Shown here in pieces: positions 43,940-52,602 of a stretch of DNA of 64,000 bases. Origin of the DNA: Candidatus Poseidoniaceae archaeon (lineage in GTDB: Archaea > Thermoplasmatota > Poseidoniia > Poseidoniales > Poseidoniaceae). Made by a program: the position numbers and the translations under genes. Location: positions 66,515-130,514 of the forward strand of contig CALHIR010000002.1 in assembly GCA_938030705.1 (NCBI GenBank), read 5' to 3'. Positions within the stretch are counted from its first letter, which is position 1. The number at the start of each line of letters is the position of its first letter. The notes beneath the pieces are model-generated. The model was not told where the DNA came from. It worked only from the letters and a program-made list of their open reading frames with translations, and ran no database searches.

Positions 43940-45199
43940 TCACGCTTCACTCTCAGCCGTGCTGATGTCGATGCCAAAAGCCACGGCGCTCTGTTCAAGG
44001 CTGACCACGGCCGGAAGGGGCCGTCCCGCAATGTAATCCAAACAGGCTCCGCCGCCGGTGGAGACGTGGCCCATTTTGTCGGCTAAGCCTCGCTGAGCGA
44101 CGAGGGTGGCGGTGTGGCCACCGCCCATCACGGCGTAGCCATCAGACTCGGCGCAGGCGTTGAGCATCTCAATGGTGCCCAGAGCGAAATCGGGGTTTTC
44201 AAACACCCCGGATGGACCGTTGAGAATGATGGTGCCAGCGCTTCGAATGGCTGCAGAGAGGTGGAAAACAGAGGTGATGCCAATGTCCCAAAACGGGGCT
44301 TCAATGGGAAAATCACGCAAGGGAATGTCCACACGATTGCCTTCGATGTTGGCGGCCAAATCCACGGGGAGGTGGATCTTGTTGCCGTAGTCCTCGATGA
44401 GCGTTTTTGCCATGGCGAGGGTGCTGGTCCAGTTCGTGCCGAGTTCTTTCTTGAGGAAGGCACGGTTGGGCTCGCCGATGTCGTAACCGGCCAAATCGAG
44501 AAGGAGGTTGGCCACCCCCCCGGTGGGCCAAACGGCGTCGGCGGTTCCGTTGCGCAACATGTTGTCGGCGACTTGAATGGAATCGTCGACCTTCACTCCA
44601 CCCAGTACAGCGAGGCAGGGGCGTTCTGGCGTCTCGAGGGCATGGTCGAGTTTCCTGATCTCGTTGCCCATCAGTTCGCCCGCCACGCATGGCAGCAAGC
44701 CCGTGAAGCCGATGATGGAGGGGGTGGCGCGGTGAGCGCAGGCAAAGGCGTCGTTGACGAAGAGGTCCGCCACGCTGGCCAGACGTTGGACAAACCTCGT
44801 CTCGGCCATGGCGGCCACGTCCTCTACCGAAGTTTCTTCTTCGTCCATGCGGACGTTGTTAAGCATCAGGAGTTGGCCGACTTCAAGCTCTTCAATGGCT
44901 TTCATGGCCTTGGGACCGTGGATGTCGTCCACCCACTTCACTTGACGGCCGAGAAGTCGCCCAAGTTCACGGGCATGGCCCAGCGTGCTGGTGAAGTCGT
45001 CCTTGCCAGGGCGCGATTGGTGGGCGAGGATGATGACCTTGGCTCGGACCAACCGCTGAATGGTTGGCAGGATGGCTCGGATGCGGGTGTCGTCAAGAAA
45101 GGACTTGGTGGCCGGGTCCAAGGGGCTGTTGATGTCCACGCGGAGCAAGACGGTTTTCCCGTCCACGTTGACATCGTCCAAGGTCAGGACCTTTGCCAT
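43940..45199 (-). CDS. pgk: Phosphoglycerate kinase
   Basis: VLLRVDINSPLDP, ILAHQSRPGK, MLNNVRMDEEE, FVNDAFACAHRATPSIIGF, NGPSGVFENPDFALGT. Confidence 0.95.
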   Translation of the reverse strand: MAKVLTLDDVNVDGKTVLLRVDINSPLDPATKSFLDDTRIRAILPTIQRLVRAKVIILAHQSRPGKDDFTSTLGHARELGRLLGRQVKWVDDIHGPKAMKAIEELEVGQLLMLNNVRMDEEETSVEDVAAMAETRFVQRLASVADLFVNDAFACAHRATPSIIGFTGLLPCVAGELMGNEIRKLDHALETPERPCLAVLGGVKVDDSIQVADNMLRNGTADAVWPTGGVANLLLDLAGYDIGEPNRAFLKKELGTNWTSTLAMAKTLIEDYGNKIHLPVDLAANIEGNRVDIPLRDFPIEAPFWDIGITSVFHLSAAIRSAGTIILNGPSGVFENPDFALGTIEMLNACAESDGYAVMGGGHTATLVAQRGLADKMGHVSTGGGACLDYIAGRPLPAVVSLEQSAVAFGIDISTAESEA

Positions 45200-45351
45200 C
45201 GTTCCATTCCAAGCGCTTTCGGTTTTTCATCCCTCCCTTGAAACAACGGTTGTATCTCTGACCATGGTGGTGAACAAAAGGTCGCAAGACGCGCGTCCTC
45301 CTCTCGGTTGGGGCGCGAAAGGTGATAAGTCCTGCGAGTCCCTTGGCCTTC

Positions 45352-46314
45352 ATGGCTGATGAAGCGCCGGGAGACAGCGCTCCCTTGGAGGGGGCCCGTC
45401 GTCGCGCCTCCACTGCGACCTCTTCCTTTGGCGTCTCCCGTCGGGAAGGCCACGACGCCAGCGTCTACTACACCAGCCGTCTCAACGAAGGCCTCGTCAG
45501 TTCACGAGAGGTGGGGGCGGCTCAAGCCTTCCCTGAGGAACATGCCAACACGGTGTTGTGCGGGGATTCTCGAGCCCTTCCACTGCCCGAAAACTGCGTG
45601 CATTTGGTGGTGACCTCGCCGCCTTACAACGCCTCCAAAGATTACGATGAGAACCTCTCACTCAAGGAATACTTGACGATGTTACACGATGTCTTCGCCG
45701 AATGCTACCGGGTGCTCATGCCGGGGGGCCGAATGGTGGTCAACGTCGCCAACTTGGGTCGCAAACCGTACATCCCGCTGTCCTCGCACATCAACATCAT
45801 CATGGCTGAAATCGGCTTTTTGATGCGCGGCGAAATCATCTGGGATAAATCCGCCAGTGCAGGGTCGTCGTGCGCTTGGGGTTCGTTCCAATCCGCTTCC
45901 AACCCGTGCCTTCGGGACGTGCACGAATACCTCTTGGTGTTCTCCAAGGGCGATTACAAACTTCCTCGCAGCAAGAAAGAGCGCAGTGAGGGGCGACTTG
46001 ATACCATCCCCCGAGACGATTTCATCCAGCACACGAAGTCCATCTGGTCTTTTGCTACCGAGCGAGCCTCTCGCGTGAACCACCCCGCACCGTTCCCTGT
46101 TGAACTGCCCAAGCGTTGCATTGAGATGTACTCCTTCACCGGTGACGTGGTGCTCGACCCGTTCAACGGTTCAGGCACCACCTGCGTAGCGGCGAAGATG
46201 CACGGTCGCCGCTACATCGGCGTGGACATGTTGGAGGCGTACTGCGCCATCGCCGAGGATCGGCTGAGCCAAACCCCGGCCTTAGGTCTCGACGATATCG
46301 TTGTTCGGCCGTGA
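45352..46314 (+). CDS. DNA methyltransferase, beta-class order (TSPPYN then FNGSGTT); N4-cytosine or N6-adenine
   Basis: VVTSPPYNASKDYDENLSLKEYL (motif IV) precedes VVLDPFNGSGTTCVAAKMHGRRYIGVD (motif I). Confidence 0.9.
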   Translation: MADEAPGDSAPLEGARRRASTATSSFGVSRREGHDASVYYTSRLNEGLVSSREVGAAQAFPEEHANTVLCGDSRALPLPENCVHLVVTSPPYNASKDYDENLSLKEYLTMLHDVFAECYRVLMPGGRMVVNVANLGRKPYIPLSSHINIIMAEIGFLMRGEIIWDKSASAGSSCAWGSFQSASNPCLRDVHEYLLVFSKGDYKLPRSKKERSEGRLDTIPRDDFIQHTKSIWSFATERASRVNHPAPFPVELPKRCIEMYSFTGDVVLDPFNGSGTTCVAAKMHGRRYIGVDMLEAYCAIAEDRLSQTPALGLDDIVVRP

Positions 46315-46543
46315 ACCCGTCGTAGCCTCCGATATTCATGCCCACCTGGACGGACAGGTCGGGGTCGTTGTCCAGCGGGGTCGCCCCTCCCTCAACGGTA
46401 GCGGTAACCTCGACGCTCCACTCACCATCATACGGCTTGATGAATTCGATGCAGGAGAGGTACGAGGCCTCGTCAGGTGCATCCTCCTCGTCGGGCAGGT
46501 ACACCTCGCCCTCGGAAGGCGAAGGCTTTTCCCAACTGAACAT
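46163..46543 (-). other. Uncertain ORF (126 aa); possible gene remnant or lineage-specific small protein
   Basis: N-terminal ~75 aa look protein-like (GEWSVEVTATVEGG); the rest is antisense to the methyltransferase 3' end. Confidence 0.3.
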
Positions 46544-46650
46544 AGCGAGAAAAAAGACGATTAGAGATTTAACCCTTCATCCGTCATTTCCATGCTCTCC
46601 CCTCTCATCGTTGCGATTGGGTTTTGAACGGGTGGCGTTCACCTTGCATC

Positions 46651-47931
46651 ATGACCTCGTGGTCCACCTCGGACATTGTCGGCCCGGAAGGGGAGGACTG
46701 GCGCGTTCCGGTCTCTGAATTGGCCGCTCGTCAAACTCGTTTGGCCGAGATGTTGGCCGAGGAAGGGCTCCCGGGGGCGTTGATTCAACACCCTGTCGAC
46801 CTCTACTACTACGCCGGTGGACGGCAGGACGGCTCGTTGTTCGTCCCCGCTCAAGGAGCGGGTGGCAGTGAGGAGGCCGGTGGTGACGGCCCTGTGGCTT
46901 TTGTCCGCCGCTCGCTCAAGCGGGCCGTTTGGGAAGCCGGTGGCGATGATGCACCGCACCGCATCGAGTCTTTTCCTCGCCTCTCGACCTTCGCCGAATA
47001 TCTCGGGAGCAAAGGCGTGAACGGCGCCCCAGCCCTTCAGTTTGGCGAAGCCCCTGGTGCCTTCACCGCTCGCTTTGCAGCGGCGCTTTCTTCGCTCGGC
47101 GAGTGCGGCGACGCTACGCCCATCATCCACCGGCAGCGCGAGGTGAAATCGGCTTGGGAAATCGAGCAGATGGACGTCGGGGCGTCGGTGCAAATACGAA
47201 TGTTCGAAGCGGTTCAGGCCGTTGGTGGCGAGGGCATGAGCGAACTCGACATGGTGGCCGCCGCCGAGGCCGTGAGTCGTAGCGAAGGCTTTGGCGGTAA
47301 CGTCCAGATGCGCCGCTATCCGCTTCAGTGCGACCGTGGCGTCATCGTCGCCGGCCGCGCTGGCGGCATCCCCTCGTTCTTTGACTCCGCCGTTGGCGGT
47401 ACGGGCCCCCACCCGCTCAGTGGCATGGGTTCAGGTTTTACTCGTGTCAAGAAAGGCGAACCGGTCCTTGTGGACTTGGTGCATGCCCACCGAGGGTACA
47501 TGGTGGATGCAACACGCATGTTTGTATCGGGAAGTCTTGATGAGACATGGCAGCAGCGACTTGACGACATGATCGCCGTCAAGGAAGAAGTCGTTGACGT
47601 GCTCGACCAAGGCCTCAATTGCGGTCAGGCTTGGGAAGCCGGCCTTGCGCTGGCTACCGAGTTGGGTTACGCCGACCATCTGATGGGCACCAAGCCCGAC
47701 CAAAGCCGCTTCTTGGGTCATTCGATTGGATTGCAACTCGATGAATCGCCCGTGGTGGCCGCCGGCTTTGACCGACCGCTCCCGGTCGGCGGGACGATGG
47801 CCATTGAGCCAAAAGCGGTGTACGCCGAAGGCAGCGTGGGCAGCGAAGACACATGGGTTCGCGACGAGGAAGGCATGCGGCCAATCACCGCCGATGGCGC
47901 CCTTCCTTGGGTGATGGAGTGGGATGCATGA
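46651..47931 (+). CDS. M24-family peptidase (Xaa-Pro aminopeptidase-like)
   Basis: LAEMLAEEGLPGALIQHPVDLYYYAGG; VLVDLVHAHRGYMVDATRMFVSG; FLGHSIGLQLDESPVV; GGTMAIEPKAV. Confidence 0.85.
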   Translation: MTSWSTSDIVGPEGEDWRVPVSELAARQTRLAEMLAEEGLPGALIQHPVDLYYYAGGRQDGSLFVPAQGAGGSEEAGGDGPVAFVRRSLKRAVWEAGGDDAPHRIESFPRLSTFAEYLGSKGVNGAPALQFGEAPGAFTARFAAALSSLGECGDATPIIHRQREVKSAWEIEQMDVGASVQIRMFEAVQAVGGEGMSELDMVAAAEAVSRSEGFGGNVQMRRYPLQCDRGVIVAGRAGGIPSFFDSAVGGTGPHPLSGMGSGFTRVKKGEPVLVDLVHAHRGYMVDATRMFVSGSLDETWQQRLDDMIAVKEEVVDVLDQGLNCGQAWEAGLALATELGYADHLMGTKPDQSRFLGHSIGLQLDESPVVAAGFDRPLPVGGTMAIEPKAVYAEGSVGSEDTWVRDEEGMRPITADGALPWVMEWDA

Positions 47932-48191
47932 CACAAGAAAACGAGAACGAAGAATTCTGTGAGAAGACCGAAGATTGGGACGAAGACGACGTGGGGAAGC
48001 GCATTGAGAAGCGTGTTACGCCCAACGGGACCTACTTCAACGAACTCATTGTCAATGTGTTCTGTGCCATGTGCGGGGCCTCGTTCATTGGACCTTCTCG
48101 TGAAGCGGGCGGCTTCCTTGGCGGTCACGAATGTTTGCATTCTTGGGAATTCGGGCAAGTGATGGGCCGAAGCGACGGGTTGACCGAATGA
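47928..48191 (+). CDS. Small Cys/His-containing protein
   Basis: Start MTQENENEEF overlaps the upstream stop; CAMCG...HECLH possible metal site. Confidence 0.6.
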   Translation: MTQENENEEFCEKTEDWDEDDVGKRIEKRVTPNGTYFNELIVNVFCAMCGASFIGPSREAGGFLGGHECLHSWEFGQVMGRSDGLTE

Positions 48192-48243
48192 ACCAACAAA
48201 CGGCACCACATCATTGAAGGGTTGCACGACCACGACCAGATAC

Positions 48244-49044
48244 ATGGTCGCCAAACCATACTCCAGCAGCCACATCGCCGCGGTCTCTTCGCATTTCACC
48301 ACCATGCGCCTGTCGGGCGACGTGAAGGAGCGCCTCGTGAACCTCCTTTGCGAGGAACTTGACCGGTTGGTGCCTCGCATGGAAGATGAAACGCTCTCCC
48401 AAGATCCGGAGCGAAAGACGTTGGACGACCCGAGGCGCAGTCGCCTCAACTACAACCGAACCCGAGCGTTGATGATCGACCGTATCAAGAACGTCGAATC
48501 CGTCGGTTCTGCTGCTGTGCAAGCGGGCATCGACCATCTCGAAAGCCATCTCGCTCACCTCCTTCGGCACGCGGCTGAGGCCGCTGAACGAGACCGCGTG
48601 GCGACCATCAAACCGCGCCACCTCGACCGAGCGCTTCTCAACATGAAACCCGGCGAGGGCGAAGAAGAAGGTGAAGCGGTCGCAGAAGCAGGTGCCGCCG
48701 AGGAGTTCGTAGCGGGTCAGGCCGGCGGACTCATCACAACAACCGGCTTGCTCTCGATGGCCAAGAGCATCGCTCGGATGGGGGTGACCAAGGACGCCTT
48801 GGACGAGTTGCTCTACCTCTATGCCGAGGTGCTGGAGGATTTGGAAGAGGACATTCGCAATCATGCGCAGTTGGGGAGCAATCCCGTGCACTTCATCGAA
48901 TCCGTCAACACCATGCGGGGGATGATGACCTTGGGTTGGATTCGAGCAAGGCTTACCCGAGCCGCTGAACACGCCAAAGGCCGCGGTGCCAAAGCGATTG
49001 AACTCCAGGACATCATCGACAGCCAATCCTACACGTTGGAGTGA
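48244..49044 (+). CDS. Histone-fold protein with a probable second histone-like domain
   Basis: RALMIDRIKNVESVGSAAVQAGIDHLESHLAHLLRHAAEAAERDRVATIKPRHLDRALLNM aligns by eye with alpha1-alpha2-alpha3 of archaeal histones; C-terminal GWIRARLTRAAEHAKGRGAKAIELQDIIDS resembles alpha2-L2-alpha3. Confidence 0.65.
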   Translation: MVAKPYSSSHIAAVSSHFTTMRLSGDVKERLVNLLCEELDRLVPRMEDETLSQDPERKTLDDPRRSRLNYNRTRALMIDRIKNVESVGSAAVQAGIDHLESHLAHLLRHAAEAAERDRVATIKPRHLDRALLNMKPGEGEEEGEAVAEAGAAEEFVAGQAGGLITTTGLLSMAKSIARMGVTKDALDELLYLYAEVLEDLEEDIRNHAQLGSNPVHFIESVNTMRGMMTLGWIRARLTRAAEHAKGRGAKAIELQDIIDSQSYTLE

Positions 49045-49048
49045 TGGT

Positions 49049-49372
49049 ATGGACATCACCGCCTTGACCGATGCCCAGCAGGTGCTCGGCGTCCCTCAAC
49101 CCACGCTTCTCATCCTGGGCCGGCCAACCTGCGATGATTGTCAGGCGTTCTACGGCCGCTTGCAAGGTTGGGAGCCGCCCGTCCCCCTCGAGGTGTTGAC
49201 CCTCAACCTTCGGGCGCCAGAGGGCGATGCGTTTCGGTTCGCAAATCCCTGGGTTGCCGTCATTGATTTCGTGCCGTTCAACGTGCTTTATGTGAACGGG
49301 GAGGCGGTGGATCAGTGGACCGGGGGCGACGTGACCCGCCTTGAATCGAGCCTGTCCCGTTTGGGGGCGTAA
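49049..49372 (+). CDS. Thioredoxin-like protein (CDDC)
   Basis: TLLILGRPTCDDCQAFYGRL; start MDITALTDAQQ. Confidence 0.65.
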   Translation: MDITALTDAQQVLGVPQPTLLILGRPTCDDCQAFYGRLQGWEPPVPLEVLTLNLRAPEGDAFRFANPWVAVIDFVPFNVLYVNGEAVDQWTGGDVTRLESSLSRLGA

Positions 49373-49374
49373 GC

Positions 49375-50208
49375 TTGGTTCTCACGTCAATTCTGATTTC
49401 AGCCCTGCTCGCCGGTGTGGTGGCAACGGCGGTTACGGTGGCCATTGAGAAGTGGGGCGGTCTTGTCGGCGGTTTGTTGGGAACGGTTCCTTCAACCATC
49501 GTGCCGGCCGGTATTGGTATGTATCTCGCAGGCGGCGAAGACGACTTCGTCGGCAGCATGATGGTGGTGCCGCTTGGCATGTTGCTCAATGCGCTGTTTC
49601 TGGGAGCATGGCTGGTGCTTCCACGCTGGTTCTCCAAGGCCTCCCATCCGCTTCTTTTGACCTCCATCGGCGCTCTTGCCTTTTGGTGCCTCATGGGCAT
49701 GGGCGTGTGGTTTCTCCTCCAGAACACGGTCGCCGGCATCCTCCTCACGGAACAGCAATTTGCCGCCGTGGGACTGGCCCTGTTGTTCTTCATTGCGGTG
49801 TGGTTCAACCGGCGCCCTCAACCAACACCGAAAGGATCCAACGCCGTTTCCAAAACCGTGCTCTTCGCTCGAGGAAGCATGGCGGCTGCCGCCATCGGGG
49901 TGGCCGTTTGGATGGCCGGGCTCGGCTATCCGCTCTTGGCCGGTTTAGCCAGCGTTTTCCCAGCCATCTTCCTCACCAGCATGGTGGCGCTTTGGTTGGC
50001 GCAAGGCCCCACCGTTCCACAGGGAGCAGCGGGGCCGATGATGCTGGGAGGCGCCAGTGTAGCCGTGTACGCCAACATCGCCATGTGGTCGCTTCCCGCT
50101 TATGGGGCTCTGGTTGGCTCGCTCATCGCCTGGGTCGGTTCGGTGGTCGGTTGGTCGCTGCCGGCGTTTGTGGTGCTGCGCCGCCACCACGCGGGACTCA
50201 ACGATTGA
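49375..50208 (+). CDS. Polytopic membrane protein, unknown function
   Basis: Multiple hydrophobic helices; TTG start directly after the preceding stop. Confidence 0.6.
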   Translation: MVLTSILISALLAGVVATAVTVAIEKWGGLVGGLLGTVPSTIVPAGIGMYLAGGEDDFVGSMMVVPLGMLLNALFLGAWLVLPRWFSKASHPLLLTSIGALAFWCLMGMGVWFLLQNTVAGILLTEQQFAAVGLALLFFIAVWFNRRPQPTPKGSNAVSKTVLFARGSMAAAAIGVAVWMAGLGYPLLAGLASVFPAIFLTSMVALWLAQGPTVPQGAAGPMMLGGASVAVYANIAMWSLPAYGALVGSLIAWVGSVVGWSLPAFVVLRRHHAGLND

Positions 50209-50494
50209 CCGCTCGGGTCCAACGAGGCGCGGCTGGAATGTCCACCACTTGCAGTTGCACGAAGGTCACGCCTTTGACCTCCGTCAAGCGCTTGCGCAAG
50301 GCATCCAAATCAAGCAAGCAACAGGGGCAGTGGGGCCGTGAGGGTTTGACCGTCAAGTTCACTTCGCCGTCTTCGGCGATGTCGATGTGTTGAACGATGT
50401 CAAGCTCGGGGTAGGGTTTGGTATCGTGAGGGTCGGTCCACGACGATAGCACGCGAGCGACCCGTCGTTGGAGGGCCACGTGCTTCCGTCCCAT
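50198..50494 (-). CDS. MIP18/DUF59-like Fe-S assembly-related protein
   Basis: VARVLSSWTDPHDTKPYPELDIVQHIDIAEDGEVNLTVKPSRPHCPCC. Confidence 0.55.
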   Translation of the reverse strand: MGRKHVALQRRVARVLSSWTDPHDTKPYPELDIVQHIDIAEDGEVNLTVKPSRPHCPCCLLDLDALRKRLTEVKGVTFVQLQVVDIPAAPRWTRAVNR

Positions 50495-50503
50495 GCCAAC
50501 CCC

Positions 50504-50725
50504 TCAGTCGTCTTCCTTCACCAAGGCTTCGGCTTCATCGAGTCGCATCTCAGCCAAACGCCCTTCCACCTCGCCAAGTTCTTCCTTGCAGCGCTTGAGC
50601 AAGGTCGTTCCTTCCTCAAACATGGCCAAGGTCTCGTCGAGGTTTTTTCCTCCTCGCTCCAGCTGGGTCACAAGGTCTTCCAAACGTCGTAAGGCTTCGT
50701 CATAGGTCATCGTTTCTTCGGTCAT
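50504..50725 (-). CDS. xseB: Exodeoxyribonuclease VII small subunit
   Basis: MTYDEALRRLEDLVTQLERGGKNLDETLAMFEEGTTLLKRCKEEL; directly downstream of xseA. Confidence 0.9.
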   Translation of the reverse strand: MTEETMTYDEALRRLEDLVTQLERGGKNLDETLAMFEEGTTLLKRCKEELGEVEGRLAEMRLDEAEALVKEDD

Positions 50726-51984
50726 CGTTCATCCTCCAGGGGTTCAATCGTGTGCACGTCGGCGGCGGCTTGGCCGTCGGCGAATTGGAGTTGGATGGTT
50801 TGCCCTTCTTTCAGGTTCGTCACGTCGGAGATGACCGCCCCTGTCTCGTCTTGGACCATGGAGTAGCCGCGTTCCAACACCCGTTTTGGGTGGGCAGCGT
50901 TCAAGGTCGCTTCAAGTTGGGCCAAACGCTGTTGGCGGCGTGAAACGGCCGTTTCCATGCTTCGCTGCATACGGTGGTTGAGCCGGCTTAGTCGTTCTTT
51001 GGCCGAGTAGATCCCTTTGCCGGGTGCGTGGCGCAATTGGTTGGCCAGAAGCGAAAGGTGCTGGCGCAACTCCTGCAAACGTCGTTGCATGGCGCCTTTA
51101 ATGCGAACATCAAATTCGTCGAGCAATTGAACCATGGCTTGTCGTTCAGGAATAAGCCGCTCGATGGCGTTGGACGGGGTGGAGGCTCGAACATCCGCAA
51201 CGAGGTCAGAGACCAGGTGGTCTTGTTCGTGGCCCACGGCTGAAATGATGGGCACGGTGCTGGCGAGAATGGCCCGCACCACCGGCTCAAGGTTGAACGC
51301 CCACAGGTCTTCGGGCGAACCGCCACCTCGCCCCACGATGACGGCATCCACGGGTGGCAGGCCGAGTCGTTGGGCTACCTCGGGGCGTGCAAGGGCGCGG
51401 GTTACGGCCAAGCCTCGGACGATCTCCCTGGCGGCGTGTTCGCCCTGAACGAGCACCTCGATGACGGTGGTTCGCAGACCCGGCCATCGGTCGGCCATGA
51501 GTTGACGCATGTCGGACAGGGCCGCTGAATCGGCCCCGGTGACGATGGCCACGTGCTTTGGCAGCAACGGCAACCTGCGCGAGGGAAGGTCGAGTGAGCC
51601 TTCTGTTCGGAGCGTCTCAATGAGTTGTCGCTTCGCTTCCTCCATGGCGCCCAGCGTTTGGACGGGCTGGATGCGAGCGACCACGATTTGCAGGCGCCCT
51701 CGCTTCGGCCAAACGTCAACGCTGCCGATGATGATGACCTCGCTGCCGATCTTGATGGCAGGGTCCACCGTTAGACGGGCACTGCGCCACATGACACAAT
51801 CCATCTGCCCGTCATCGTCTCGCAGCGTGAAGTAGATGTTTCCGTTGTGGACACTCCAGGAAGAGACTTCACCCTGCAGGGCCTGATGCTGAAAAAGCGG
51901 GTCGTTCTTGACCGTGTGTTGGACCAGTCGGGCGAACTGTCCGATGGGCAGCGGGCCCGTCGTCGTTTCATGGCCCGCTGACAT
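50722..51984 (-). CDS. xseA: Exodeoxyribonuclease VII large subunit
   Basis: OB-fold LQGEVSSWSVHNGNIYFTLRDDDGQMDCVMW; VDAVIVGRGGGSPEDLWAFN; PIISAVGHEQDHLVSDLVADVRASTPSNAIE. Confidence 0.95.
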   Translation of the reverse strand: MSAGHETTTGPLPIGQFARLVQHTVKNDPLFQHQALQGEVSSWSVHNGNIYFTLRDDDGQMDCVMWRSARLTVDPAIKIGSEVIIIGSVDVWPKRGRLQIVVARIQPVQTLGAMEEAKRQLIETLRTEGSLDLPSRRLPLLPKHVAIVTGADSAALSDMRQLMADRWPGLRTTVIEVLVQGEHAAREIVRGLAVTRALARPEVAQRLGLPPVDAVIVGRGGGSPEDLWAFNLEPVVRAILASTVPIISAVGHEQDHLVSDLVADVRASTPSNAIERLIPERQAMVQLLDEFDVRIKGAMQRRLQELRQHLSLLANQLRHAPGKGIYSAKERLSRLNHRMQRSMETAVSRRQQRLAQLEATLNAAHPKRVLERGYSMVQDETGAVISDVTNLKEGQTIQLQFADGQAAADVHTIEPLEDER

Positions 51985-52034
51985 GGTTGCAAAGGGTCGT
52001 CAAGGGTTCTTGAAGCATCGGGCTTCGAAGTTTG

Positions 52035-52235
52035 TCATGGCGTTCCCTCTTCGCTGGCCGGTTGTGTCGCTTCGTCCCTGTCCCGTTTTCGCATCAACCG
52101 CTCGTGCGCTTGACGTGCTTCCACTTCCTTCAGTTTGAGTCGGATGCGGGATTTGAGGAACATGACCACGATGACGATGGCGATCAAGTCCACCAGCAGG
52201 ATGAGCCAGGTGCTGGCCGTCAAGTTCCCGAACAT
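52035..52235 (-). CDS. Small single-TM protein
   Basis: LTASTWLILLVDLIAIVIVVMFLKSRIRLK. Confidence 0.5.
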   Translation of the reverse strand: MFGNLTASTWLILLVDLIAIVIVVMFLKSRIRLKLKEVEARQAHERLMRKRDRDEATQPASEEGTP

Positions 52236-52244
52236 GACGTCCCC

Positions 52245-52592
52245 TCAAATCGGTGGGCGGATGTCAATGTCCACATCGCCGCGAGGCTTGCCAATGCAAC
52301 CGAGTCGAGCCCCTTCTTCCACCAACCAATCGTCAAGGCCGGGGGGGAGCACTTCAGGAAGCGGGACCTCACCGAGGATGAGGCTGACCATGCAGGTGCC
52401 ACAGGTGCCGGAGGTGCAGTTGGTTGGCAATTTGATGCCACAGGCTTCGGCGTGATCAACGATGGTCTCGCCCGGATTGACGGCGCATTGCCCGAGCAGG
52501 TGTGGGCCTTTCAAGAAGCGAATAACCGGGGCGGGAGGCGTGTCGGCTTTAGGTTCCGCATCGGCGGTCAGGGAAGCCGGACTTGCGGACAT
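52245..52592 (-). CDS. 2Fe-2S ferredoxin
   Basis: CGIKLPTNCTSGTCGTCMVSLILGE with a later Cys in ARLGCIGKP. Confidence 0.85.
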   Translation of the reverse strand: MSASPASLTADAEPKADTPPAPVIRFLKGPHLLGQCAVNPGETIVDHAEACGIKLPTNCTSGTCGTCMVSLILGEVPLPEVLPPGLDDWLVEEGARLGCIGKPRGDVDIDIRPPI

Positions 52593-52602
52593 GGGCGACG
52601 CC

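Noticed and set aside
43780-44031. N-terminal extension of the amidohydrolase ORF (GETRTPDLLITNQTLYQLSHSG)
   Set aside because: This is the spurious translation of the tRNA-Thr antisense strand; the true start is MSDAPVRYRN at 43779.
44114-45241. 375-aa plus-strand ORF
   Set aside because: Antisense to pgk; no recognisable domain.
48211-49059. 282-aa minus-strand ORF
   Set aside because: Antisense to the histone-fold gene; no domain signature.
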